Source: Candidatus Hydrogenedentota bacterium
GTDB taxonomy: Bacteria > Hydrogenedentota > Hydrogenedentia > Hydrogenedentales > JAEUWI01
Direction of reading: 5' to 3'
Length of the DNA stretch: 64,000 bases
Assembly: GCA_019637335.1 (NCBI GenBank)
Contig: JAHBVV010000024.1
Coordinates: 1 to 64,000, forward strand
Of the stretch, positions 23,836-31,957 are shown piece after piece. Numbering within the stretch: the stretch's first letter is position 1; the number at the start of each line of letters is the position of its first letter. Below the pieces are notes generated by a model. It searched no databases. It had not been told where the DNA came from and saw nothing but the letters and a program-made list of their open reading frames with translations. The translations under genes were made by a program, and so were the position numbers.

Positions 23836-24405
23836 ATGACGGACCAGATTCACCGGAAGACCCGAAAGGTCATCAATGCTCCGGGCGAAGCGCACGAACT
23901 GACCTTCTCCTGTTTCCGCAGGCGAAAGTTTCTGTCCAGGAACAGGACCAGGGAGTACTTCATCACCGCCGTACAGAACGCCAGAAGGACACACCACTTT
24001 CATCTCTGGGCCTATGTGCTCATGCCGGAACACGTACACATTATCGTGTTCCCGCTCGAAGAAGAGTACGACATGGGCGATATACAAAAGTCTATCAAGC
24101 AGTCCGTTTCACGGAAGGCGATGGAGTACTTGCGGCGGGAAAACCCGAGGGGCCTGAGGTTGCTGGAGACGGGGCAACGGAAGCAGCCGTACGCGTTCTG
24201 GATGGGTGGAGGCGGCTATGACCGGAACGTGATATATCCCGAGACGTTGCAGTACATGGTGGACTATACTCACAACAATCCTGTCCGCAGGGGATTGGTT
24301 GACGACCCGGGGGCCTGGTATTGGTCCAGCTTGCGGGAGTGGCAGGAGGAGGGTTCGGGGCCGCTGTCCCTGGATTTGGAGTCCTTTCCCTTTCCACGGC
24401 TGTAG
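23836..24405 (+). CDS. REP-associated tyrosine transposase (RAYT)
   Basis: 189 aa from the ATG at 23836, with AGGAGG 7 nt upstream. It is a Y1/HUH transposase of the TnpA_REP family (IS200/IS605 relatives). The start HELTFSCFRRRKFLSRNR, the HUH site in YVLMPEHVHIIV, and the later YMVDYTHNNPVRRGLV with the WYWSS segment are all typical. RAYTs cut and join single-stranded REP hairpins and are thought to spread REP elements. REP palindromes lie on both sides of the gene, which is the classical arrangement. The gene is full length for the family. Confidence 0.93.
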   Translation: MTDQIHRKTRKVINAPGEAHELTFSCFRRRKFLSRNRTREYFITAVQNARRTHHFHLWAYVLMPEHVHIIVFPLEEEYDMGDIQKSIKQSVSRKAMEYLRRENPRGLRLLETGQRKQPYAFWMGGGGYDRNVIYPETLQYMVDYTHNNPVRRGLVDDPGAWYWSSLREWQEEGSGPLSLDLESFPFPRL

Positions 24406-24442
24406 GCCAACTCAAGATAGCCGGAGATTCATTGGCAACGTT

Positions 24443-24795
24443 CACGGGCAAGGCCTCCTGGCCTTGACCGTGGCACACCGGGGGGGGTGTAGTTGGGGTT
24501 GGGGTGGTTGTTGGAGGCTCTCACGGGCAAGACCTTATGGCCTTGACCGTGGCACCCCTGAGTGGTGGTGTAGTTGGAGTTGGGGTGGTTGTTGGAGCCT
24601 CTCACGGGCAAGGCCTTATGGTCATGACCGTGGCACCCCGGGATGGTGGTATTGGGATTGGGCTGATGTTGGAGGCTCTCACGGGCAAGGCCTTGTGGCC
24701 TTGACCGTGGCACCCCGGGGTGGTGTAGTTGGAGTTGGGGTGGTTGTTGGAGGCTCTCACGGGCAAGGCCTTGTGGCCTTGACCGTGGCACACAC
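24443..24795. repeat. Array of five REP units
   Basis: Imperfect palindromes beginning CACGGGCAAGGCCTT and ending CCTTGACCGTG start at 24443, 24522, 24603, 24680 and 24758. The period is 77-81 bp. The spacers are homologous to each other (GTGTAGTTGGAGTTGGGG followed by TGGTTGTTGGAGGCTC), unlike CRISPR spacers. Changes within the palindromes are scattered, some compensating. It directly follows the RAYT gene. Confidence 0.9.
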
Positions 24796-24800
24796 GAACA

Positions 24801-24880
24801 TCATCCAAGCTTCACTGGCATCACCCGTGCTCTACCAACATCATCCAAGCTTCACTGGCATCACCCGTGCTCTACCAACA
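24801..24880. repeat. Two tandem 40-bp repeats
   Basis: A 40-bp unit beginning TCATCCAAGCTTCACTGGCA is present twice without change (24801-24840, 24841-24880). Degenerate continuations (CACCAGCACCACCC) run to about 24928. Confidence 0.9.
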
Positions 24881-24934
24881 TCACCCATGATTCACCAGCA
24901 CCACCCCAGCTTCACCAGCACCACCCGGGTGTGC

Positions 24935-24964
24935 CACGGTCAAGCCCGGTAGGGCTTGCCCGTG
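24935..24964. repeat. Uninterrupted REP palindrome
   Basis: A 30-bp palindrome CACGGTCAAGCCC-GGTA-GGGCTTGCCCGTG with one mismatched pair in the arms. This is the complete form of the element that the insertion sequence interrupts at 21837-23787. Confidence 0.85.
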
Positions 24965-24981
24965 TGATCCACCCATTCCAA

Positions 24982-27000
24982 CTACTCCACCGGCAGCCAC
25001 TGCACCGCGTCGGCGATGACGTAGCCTCCGGCGTCGGGGGTGCTGACGATCTCGACCACGGCGGACTCGCTTTCGAACGGGAATACGCCCAGAGAAACGA
25101 AGGGCGCATGCTCGCCCGCCTTTTCGCGCTGATTCATGCGCTTCTCCTGGACGCCGTCGGCCGCATGGATTCGGATGAGGGCGTTCGTGGCGCGGTTGGG
25201 GTTGGCGGTGTAGGAGACACGCACTTCGTAGTTTCCGGCGGCGGGCAGTGTGGCAGTGTAGATTACGCGGTTCGCCGGATTGCCCGTCTCCCCATCGTGG
25301 AGATAGCCGAAGCCCAGGTAGGGCGTCACGCCGCTCGACATGCTCCAGTTCCCGATGACCCGGGCGGTGTCCGAATCCACCACGACGCCGGGGTAGTCCG
25401 ACGGCCGCGCGAAATCGGCCATGGCGTCCTCCTGGTGGAGGATCGCGCCGCCCGCAAGCAGTTTCTCCTGAAGTGCGGCTATGTCAATATCCTGCACGGC
25501 GACCCCGGCCTCAATCGCCAGACTGGCGGCCGTTCCGATGGCCTGGCCGATGATCATGTACTGCGGCTCCATGCGCATGCTGGAATAGGCCACGTGCGAG
25601 GCCGAAAACGTGCTTCCGACGAGTAGATTGGCGCATTCGCGCTTCTGCGGCACGAACGCGAAGTAGGACATGTCGTAGGGCTGCACGCCCACCTGCATGT
25701 CGCCCTCGTTCAGTGTCGAGGGCGTTCCCGGTGGCCACAGGGGCGATTCCGTCGCGGGGATCCGCTGGACATGGTGCGAATCGGAGTTGTACGACGCCAT
25801 GCCGATGCTGTCGTCCTTGTGGCGGTTCTCCTGGAGGTCGCTCTGGCGCTGGACATAGGCTCCGATCATGCGCCGGGACTCGCGGACGTACAGCTGGTGC
25901 GGCCAGTTGTTGGTGTCCGTGAATTCGTCCTTCGCCAGGCCCCAGGAGCGCGTTTCCGCCTGCAACGCCGCCGGGACGGACGGGTCATTCGCCAGGAAGT
26001 AGAAAAAGCCTTTTACATAGCGCTCATGCTCCGCGACGATGGCCTCCTGCTCCGCATAGGTCCCGTTCGGATAACCCCAGCTCCCGCCGATGAAGTCCGT
26101 GGAAATCGGGCCGTTGTTGTTCGTGTCGGTCTTGCCGTTGGGCATGTGCACGGGATTGCAGATCTCGGCGAACGTCGTTTCCGGGCGCGCGGCCAGGTAG
26201 CGGCGGAGGAGTTCCCACTCCGCCGGGTCGTAGCCGTCGGGCATTGGCCAGGCCACGCGGTTCTTCGGGTCCTGCGTCATGCAGAGCCGGAAGTTGTACG
26301 CCTGAACCTTGCGGTCGGCCTCGCCCGGAACGCCCGCGTCGCCGCCATGGATGAGGGGCAGCAGGTTCCCTTCGCCGTCGTAGGGGTCCACGGGCACGGA
26401 GAACTGGTGCTTCGGACTGTACTCAATGCGGCCTGCGAGCGATTCGCCATACTGTTCCCGGCTTTCGCGGCCCCAGGTAAAGGAAATGCCCGCCAGCGGC
26501 AGGAAATCGCCCTCGTAGGAGCAGTCGATGAATACCGGCGCGGCGAAGATCCAGCCATTCAGCAGGGTAACACGATCGATCCGGTCGCCCGTGCGCTCCA
26601 CGCCGCCGAGCCGGCTGCCGAAATAGCAGTCGACGCGCGCCTCGCGCAGCCACTTCCGCAGCACGCGCTCGCCCTGGTGCGGCTCGAAGTACCAGGCGAT
26701 CTCCTCGCCATAGTGATCGCCGAGCTCTTCGTAGAACGCGCGCGCCATGCCGCCGATCACCTGCTTCCGGCCGAAATCCGTCGCGCCCAACCCGCCGGTG
26801 GTCATGCCGCCCACGTGATGGCGCGGTTCGATTAGCGCGACGGAGCGGCCCTCGTTCGCCGCCGCCACCGCCGCCGCGACGCCGCCCGCCGTGGCGCCGT
26901 AAACCACGACATCGTACTGGTGGACGGGGCGGTCTACGGGTGTGGCGACCGCGGCCGCGGAAAGGGTGAGGGGAAGCAGGAAGAGGGCGAGATGTTTCAT
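24982..27000 (-). CDS. Secreted FAD-dependent oxidoreductase with golvesin-type C-terminal domain (copy 1)
   Basis: 672 aa from the ATG at 27000, chosen for the AAGGAG ribosome site and because the protein then starts with a signal peptide (MKHLALFLLPLTLSAAAVAT). The FAD-binding Rossmann motif is at about residues 28-56 (YDVVVYGATAGGVAAAVAA, ending IEP), followed by HHVGGMTTGGLGATDFG, the PF12831 signature. IFAAPVFIDCSYEGDFLPLAG and later SSMRMEPQYMIIGQAIGTAASLA are further conserved segments. The last ~140 residues are a golvesin/xanthan-lyase-type beta-sandwich (YEVRVSYTANPNRATNA). The substrate is unknown. It lies 75 bp downstream of a closely similar copy. Confidence 0.9.
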   Translation of the reverse strand: MKHLALFLLPLTLSAAAVATPVDRPVHQYDVVVYGATAGGVAAAVAAANEGRSVALIEPRHHVGGMTTGGLGATDFGRKQVIGGMARAFYEELGDHYGEEIAWYFEPHQGERVLRKWLREARVDCYFGSRLGGVERTGDRIDRVTLLNGWIFAAPVFIDCSYEGDFLPLAGISFTWGRESREQYGESLAGRIEYSPKHQFSVPVDPYDGEGNLLPLIHGGDAGVPGEADRKVQAYNFRLCMTQDPKNRVAWPMPDGYDPAEWELLRRYLAARPETTFAEICNPVHMPNGKTDTNNNGPISTDFIGGSWGYPNGTYAEQEAIVAEHERYVKGFFYFLANDPSVPAALQAETRSWGLAKDEFTDTNNWPHQLYVRESRRMIGAYVQRQSDLQENRHKDDSIGMASYNSDSHHVQRIPATESPLWPPGTPSTLNEGDMQVGVQPYDMSYFAFVPQKRECANLLVGSTFSASHVAYSSMRMEPQYMIIGQAIGTAASLAIEAGVAVQDIDIAALQEKLLAGGAILHQEDAMADFARPSDYPGVVVDSDTARVIGNWSMSSGVTPYLGFGYLHDGETGNPANRVIYTATLPAAGNYEVRVSYTANPNRATNALIRIHAADGVQEKRMNQREKAGEHAPFVSLGVFPFESESAVVEIVSTPDAGGYVIADAVQWLPVE

Positions 27001-27074
27001 GATCGAGGCTCCTTCCGGAGGGGTTGTTGCGTCGCGTTTCTCGGAGAGCATGGGGACGTCGGGAGAATTCGGTG

Positions 27075-29093
27075 TCAGTCCTTCGGTATCCACTGCACGG
27101 CGTCGGCGATGACGAAGCCGCCGGCGTCCGGGCCGCCCTGAATTTCCACATAGCCGGACGTGCCCTTCTTGAAGGGATACGTGCCCAGGGAGAGGAACGG
27201 GGCGTGCTCGCCGTGTTGTTCGCGTTGATTGACGTATTGGATCTCCTGGCCGGCCGCCGTCTGAATGAGCACTTTGGCGCGCGTGGCGCGGTTCTCGTGG
27301 ACCGAATAGGAGACGCGCACCTCGTACCAGCCGTCCTTCGGCAGGTCGGGCGTGTAGCGCGCTTTCGTATCGGCGCTGTTCGCGGCCATCTCGTGGAGGT
27401 ACTCATAGCCCACGTAGTACGGCGCATTGCGCGAGAAGAACCACTCGCCCTCGGTGACCGCGTCGTCATCGTCGACCACAATCCCCGCGAGATCGCGGAC
27501 ATCGGTGTAGGGCGCGCGGGTGTCCTCGCGGCGGAGCACCGCGCCGTTTGCGCGCAGCTTGTCCTGGAGGGCCTTGACGTCAATATCCTGCACCGGGACG
27601 CCCGCTTCAATCGCCAGCGAGGCCGCGATACCCGCCGCTTCGCCGATGATCATGTACTGCGGCTCCATGCGCATGCTGGAATAGGCCACGTGCGAGGCCG
27701 AAAAGGTCGATCCCACAAGCAGGTTAGTGCACTCCGCCTTCTGCGGCACAAAGGAGCGGTACGCCATTTCGTAGGGCTTCACCGGCACCTGCACGTCGCC
27801 CTCGTTCAGCAGCGAGGGAATACCCTTCTCCCAGAGCGGCGATCCGTCGGCCACGAAACGCTGGACGTGGTGGGAATCGGAATTGTAGGAGCCCATGCCG
27901 ATGGTGTCGGGCTTCGTGCGCTCCTCCTGGAGGTCCTTCTGGCGCATCACGTAGTCGCCAATCATCCGGCGCGCCTCGCGCACGTAGAGCTGGTGGGGCC
28001 AGCCGCCGGTGTCGGTGAACTCGTCCTTCGCGAGCCCCCAGCGGTTGAATTCGTCCTGCAGCGTCTTCGGAACCGACGGGTCATTGGCCATGAAGTAGAA
28101 AAAGCCCTTGACGTAGTCCTCGTGCTCCTTCCAGATCCGATCCTGCTCCGCGTAACTTGCCTCCGGGTAGTCCCAGCTTCCGCCGATGTAGTCGGTCGAA
28201 ATGGGCCCGCGGTTGTTGATGTCCGTCTTGTTGTTGGGCATGGGGGAGACGATGAGGACGTCGTCGATGGTCAGGCCGGGCCGGGCGGCGAGATAACGCT
28301 TGAGGATTTCCCAGCGCGCCGGGTCGTAGCCGTCCGGTTTCGGAAAGGGCAGTTGATTGTCCGTGTCGCTGGAAAGGCACATCCGAAAATTGTAGGCCTG
28401 AACTTTCTTGTCGCTGTCGCCGGGCTTCAGGCCGTCGTCCGGCTGGATGAGCGGGAGCACGTTCCCGTTCTCGTCGTACGGGTTGACCGGCACGTCGAAC
28501 TGGTGCTTGTCGCAGTACTCGACCTTGCCCGCGAGCGACTCGCCATACTGATCGCGGCCTTCGCGCCCCCATGTGTAGGAAATCCCCGCGCGCGGCAGGA
28601 GATCGCCCTCATAGGAGCAGTCGATAAAGATGGGCGCGGCGTAGGTCTCCCCATTGAGCAGGGTGATGGACCGTATCGTGGTCCCGTCCTTCTCCACGCG
28701 GTCGAGGCGGCTCCCGAACACGGCGGTCACGCCGGAGGCTTCCAGCCACTCGCGCAGGACGCGTTCCGCCTGGTGCGGCTCGAAGTACCACGAAATCTTC
28801 TCGCCATAGTGTTTCCCCAGACGCTCATAGAATTGTTTCGCGCGCCCGCCGATGACCGACATGTCGCCGAAGTCGGTGCGGCCCAGCCCGCCGGAGGTCA
28901 TGCCGCCAATGTGGTGGCGCGGCTCGATGAGGAGCGTTCGGCGCCCCTCGTCCGCGGCGGCGATGGCGGCAACCGCGCCGCCGGCCGTCCCCCCGTAGAC
29001 GACCACGTCGTAGTTGTGGGTCTCCGCGGGGGCGGACAGGGCCGACGCCGCGAGGGCAATCAGGGCGGGCAGGCAGTGCGGGAACGAGCGCAT
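27075..29093 (-). CDS. Secreted FAD-dependent oxidoreductase with golvesin-type C-terminal domain (copy 2)
   Basis: 672 aa from the ATG at 29093, with GGAG about 9 nt upstream and a signal peptide (PHCLPALIALAASALSAPAE). Its domain order, motifs (VVVYGGTAGGAVAAIAAADEG, HHIGGMTSGGLGRTDFG, IFIDCSYEGDLLPRAGISYTWG, SSMRMEPQYMIIGEAAG) and length match copy 1 exactly, so the two arose by tandem duplication. Amino acid differences are spread through the protein, which suggests an old event or distinct substrates. It is probably the promoter-proximal member of a two-gene operon. Its start codon lies 111 bp downstream (in transcription direction) of the PTS EIIA stop codon. Confidence 0.9.
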   Translation of the reverse strand: MRSFPHCLPALIALAASALSAPAETHNYDVVVYGGTAGGAVAAIAAADEGRRTLLIEPRHHIGGMTSGGLGRTDFGDMSVIGGRAKQFYERLGKHYGEKISWYFEPHQAERVLREWLEASGVTAVFGSRLDRVEKDGTTIRSITLLNGETYAAPIFIDCSYEGDLLPRAGISYTWGREGRDQYGESLAGKVEYCDKHQFDVPVNPYDENGNVLPLIQPDDGLKPGDSDKKVQAYNFRMCLSSDTDNQLPFPKPDGYDPARWEILKRYLAARPGLTIDDVLIVSPMPNNKTDINNRGPISTDYIGGSWDYPEASYAEQDRIWKEHEDYVKGFFYFMANDPSVPKTLQDEFNRWGLAKDEFTDTGGWPHQLYVREARRMIGDYVMRQKDLQEERTKPDTIGMGSYNSDSHHVQRFVADGSPLWEKGIPSLLNEGDVQVPVKPYEMAYRSFVPQKAECTNLLVGSTFSASHVAYSSMRMEPQYMIIGEAAGIAASLAIEAGVPVQDIDVKALQDKLRANGAVLRREDTRAPYTDVRDLAGIVVDDDDAVTEGEWFFSRNAPYYVGYEYLHEMAANSADTKARYTPDLPKDGWYEVRVSYSVHENRATRAKVLIQTAAGQEIQYVNQREQHGEHAPFLSLGTYPFKKGTSGYVEIQGGPDAGGFVIADAVQWIPKD

Positions 29094-29204
29094 GGTCGAA
29101 ATCTCCGGTGGGCCCGCCTGTGCGGCGCGGCCATCCCAAAAAAGAAACACGCCGCGAACCTGCCGGTCCGCGGCGTGCGAATAGCGAACAAAGGATACGG
29201 CAGG

Positions 29205-29675
29205 CTAGCGGGAGTTTTCCTCGGCGGCCTGGATGAGCTTGAAGGCCTCGTGCGGGCCTACGGCGGAAAGCAGCCCCTTGACGAGCTCCTTGTCTTCGAG
29301 CAGATGCTGGACGCCGGCGATAGCCTTCACCTCGCCCTCAAAGTTCTTCTTCGGGACCAGCAGCAGCACCACGATGCGCGCGGGCGCGCCGTCGAGCGTG
29401 CCAAAGGGAATGCCGCGGGAAGAGACACCCACGGCGCAGATGACATCCTCGACGCGGTCCGTCGAAAGGTGGGGCAGGGCGATGCCGCGCTCCATGCCCG
29501 AGCCGAGCGCGTGCTCGTTCTGGTAAAGCGCCTCCAGCAATACATCGCGCTGGTTCATCGGCACTTCGTGGTACTGCACCAGCACGTCCATCAGCTCGCT
29601 GATGGCTTCGCGCCGCTTCTCGGCTTCAAGGCCGATCTTGATCAGTTCAGGGCGGAGAATTTCGTGCAACAGCAT
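29205..29675 (-). CDS. PTS EIIA (fructose/PtsN type) protein
   Basis: 156 aa starting at an ATG that overlaps the stop of the V-ATPase subunit D gene (TAATG), so it is translationally coupled to that operon. It is a PTS_EIIA type 2 domain (PF00359) spanning the whole protein, with the phospho-accepting His69 in RGIALPHLSTDRV. Further conserved segments are ALGSGMERG and VVLLLVPKKNFEGEVKAIAGVQHLL. Such stand-alone EIIA proteins (PtsN-like) receive phosphate from EI and an HPr and regulate target proteins. No EI, HPr or sugar permease is in the window, which argues for regulation rather than transport. Confidence 0.9.
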   Translation of the reverse strand: MLLHEILRPELIKIGLEAEKRREAISELMDVLVQYHEVPMNQRDVLLEALYQNEHALGSGMERGIALPHLSTDRVEDVICAVGVSSRGIPFGTLDGAPARIVVLLLVPKKNFEGEVKAIAGVQHLLEDKELVKGLLSAVGPHEAFKLIQAAEENSR

Positions 29676-30409
29676 TACTCGGGTTCCCCTTGGCTTACTT
29701 CCGTGGCGACGGGCGCGATGGCGGCGGATGGCGCAGAAGCCAGGCGGGCCGCCTCGGCGGCGGCCTGTTGCTTCCGCTTCTGAACCGCCTTTTTCCCCTT
29801 GATCTTCTTCAGGCGGAAGGTGTCCTCGCGCTCGCGCTCGTCCAGCACGCTGGCGATGCCGCGTAACTGGCCGCGCAGGCGCGGGAGCAGGTATTCCTCC
29901 AGCGCGTTGATGCGCCGGGAGACTTTCTTGACCTCCTCGCCGACGATCTGGAGGTTGCGCTCCAGCGGCGCGCATACCAGAAGCTGCGCGAGCATCTTCT
30001 CGGAGGCCTCGGAGGCTTCCTGGATCTGCGCGGAGGTGTCGAGCAGGCCCATGCCGCGGCTGGCCGGCGTGCGGACGATGCCCGCCATGTCGATGCGGCC
30101 CAGGTTCAGGCCCCAGACCTTTTCGGCCTCGACCTTGATCTCGAGGTCGCGGCGGCCGGCGACGGACGCCGACTTGATCTCGGGCGTGCCGCGGACAGCG
30201 CGCGCCATGGCCATGGCCTCGCCGGCGTTGCGGCCCAGGGCGTGAAGTTCATCCCGCATGAGCGCCAGCGCGCGCGCGCGCTTGAGCAACTCCTGCATCA
30301 GGGCGTCGCGCTTGCCCTTCAAGAGGCCCACGCCATCGGCGGCCATCTTGATCTGCCCCTTCAAGAGGAGCATGTTCATTCGCGTTGGCGCGATGTTGTC
30401 CATACTCAT
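29675..30409 (-). CDS. atpD: V-type ATP synthase subunit D
   Basis: 244 aa, ATG start. The N-terminus has the family signature APTRMNMLLLKGQIKMAADGVGLLKGKRDALM, and most of the chain is a long antiparallel coiled coil (KVSRRINALEEYLLPRL). Subunit D is the central rotor shaft inside the A3B3 head. The C-terminal Ala/Lys-rich tail (about 30 residues) is an extension of low complexity. It follows subunit B by about 85 bp and precedes the EIIA gene with overlap. Confidence 0.93.
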   Translation of the reverse strand: MSMDNIAPTRMNMLLLKGQIKMAADGVGLLKGKRDALMQELLKRARALALMRDELHALGRNAGEAMAMARAVRGTPEIKSASVAGRRDLEIKVEAEKVWGLNLGRIDMAGIVRTPASRGMGLLDTSAQIQEASEASEKMLAQLLVCAPLERNLQIVGEEVKKVSRRINALEEYLLPRLRGQLRGIASVLDEREREDTFRLKKIKGKKAVQKRKQQAAAEAARLASAPSAAIAPVATEVSQGEPE

Positions 30410-30494
30410 GTGCGAATTACCTGTTCAGGTTTTGAGGGATAACCGCAAACCGCGGGCGCCGGGCAGCGGGAGCCGCCCGGCGCCGCGCGGGGGG

Positions 30495-31940
30495 TTACGC
30501 GTTTTCGATGGCCACCTGGTGCTTCGGCGCTTCGGCGCTGTCATCGATCGGCTTGTAGAACTCGTCCACGGTCTCGCGTTTGATACGCGTCAGCTCGGAC
30601 TTGGGCAGATAGCCCATGAGCTTCCAGCCCAGCGCGAACGTATCTTCGATGCCGCGCCGCGTCATGCCCTGGCCGATCATCTCCGCCTCGAATGCGTTGT
30701 TGAAGCGGAGGTACTTGCGGTCCAGGTCGGTAAGCGCGTCCTCGCCCACGATCGCCATGAGCTTTTTAATGCGCTGGCCTTCGGCGTAGGCAGCATAGAG
30801 CTGGTTCGCCCACTCGCGGTGCCACGCCTGGGTCTTTTTTCCGCCGATACCGTTGTTCATCAGGCGCGAAAGGCAGGGCAGCAGGTCCACCGGCGGGAAC
30901 ACGCCCTGCCGGTGCAGCGAACGGCTCAGCACGATCTGGCCCTCGGTAATGTATCCCGTAAGGTCCGGAATCGGGTGCGTGATGTCGTCGTCCGGCATCG
31001 TAAGCATCGGGATCTGCGTCACGGATCCGCCATTGCCGCGGATACGGCCGGCGCGCTCGTAGATCGTCGAAAGGTCGGTGTACATGTAGCCGGGATAACC
31101 GCGGCGTCCGGGAATTTCCTCGCGGGCCGACGAAATCTGGCGCAGGGCGTCGCAGTAGTTCGTGAGGTCGGTCAGCACCACCAGCACCTGGTAGCCCTTC
31201 TCGAAGGCCAGGTACTCCGCCACGGTCAGCGCGCAGCGCGGGGTGAAGAGCCGCTCGATCGCCGGGTCGTCGGCCTGGTTGATGAAGGCCACCACCTGCG
31301 ATCCCTTGCCGCCTTCTTCGAAGGCCTTCAGGAAGTACTCGGTCTCGCGCGCCGTGATGCCCATGGCCGCGAAAACCGTCACGAACGGTGTGTCGTCGCC
31401 CTTCGTGCCGGAGTTCTGCACGATCATGTTGGCGATTTCGTTGCCGGGAAGGCCGGAGCCGAGGAAGATAGGCAGCTTCTGCCCGCGGACGAGCGTGTTG
31501 AAGCCGTCGATCGTCGAGATGCCGGTTTCGATGAAGTCGTTCGGCGCGTCGCGCGACACGGGATTGATGGCCGAACCCGCGATCTCGACTTCCTTTTCCG
31601 GAACCACCGGCGGCAGGCCGTCGATGGGAATGCCCGTGCCGTTGAAGCGCCGACCGATCATGTCCGGCGTGCAGGCAATCTTGGCGGCGTCATCCTTCAG
31701 TGACACGGACGTGCCCTTGATATCCACGCCGCGGGTGCCCTGGAGGATCTGAAGCACCGCGTGGGTCTTCGTCGCTTCCAGGATCTGGCCCTCGCGCTGC
31801 TCGCCGTTGGCCATGTGTACGTTGAGGATGGCGCCGGTCGGGAAGCGGTCCCCGTTTTCCAGGAACACCAGGGGACCCGAGACATAGGTCATGTCCCAGT
31901 ATTCTTTGTGCAACTGCTCGCCGGTAGTGGTTTCAGACAT
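30495..31940 (-). CDS. atpB: V-type ATP synthase subunit B
   Basis: 481 aa from the ATG at 31940. It is the non-catalytic head subunit, lacking a P-loop. Diagnostic segments are IDGFNTLVRGQKLPIFLGSGLPGNEIA, FVTVFAAMGITARETEYFLKAFEE, VVLTDLTNYCDALRQISSAREEIPGRRGYPGYMYTDLSTIYERAGRI and GYITEGQIVLSR. Length is the usual one for the family. It lies 17 bp downstream of subunit A. Confidence 0.96.
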   Translation of the reverse strand: MSETTTGEQLHKEYWDMTYVSGPLVFLENGDRFPTGAILNVHMANGEQREGQILEATKTHAVLQILQGTRGVDIKGTSVSLKDDAAKIACTPDMIGRRFNGTGIPIDGLPPVVPEKEVEIAGSAINPVSRDAPNDFIETGISTIDGFNTLVRGQKLPIFLGSGLPGNEIANMIVQNSGTKGDDTPFVTVFAAMGITARETEYFLKAFEEGGKGSQVVAFINQADDPAIERLFTPRCALTVAEYLAFEKGYQVLVVLTDLTNYCDALRQISSAREEIPGRRGYPGYMYTDLSTIYERAGRIRGNGGSVTQIPMLTMPDDDITHPIPDLTGYITEGQIVLSRSLHRQGVFPPVDLLPCLSRLMNNGIGGKKTQAWHREWANQLYAAYAEGQRIKKLMAIVGEDALTDLDRKYLRFNNAFEAEMIGQGMTRRGIEDTFALGWKLMGYLPKSELTRIKRETVDEFYKPIDDSAEAPKHQVAIENA

Positions 31941-31957
31941 GGTTCGATATCCCTCGG

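Noticed and set aside
24443-24795. Possible CRISPR array
   Set aside because: The regularly spaced palindromes vary in sequence and the spacers are homologous to each other. No cas genes are nearby. The adjacent RAYT gene explains them as REP elements.
29205-29675. Sugar-specific PTS transporter component
   Set aside because: No EIIB, EIIC, HPr or EI gene is present, and the gene is coupled to the V-ATPase, so a regulatory EIIA is the better reading.
27024-29783. A 919-codon open frame on the plus strand
   Set aside because: Antisense to the second FAD oxidoreductase and the EIIA/atpD genes. No ribosome site and no recognisable domain.
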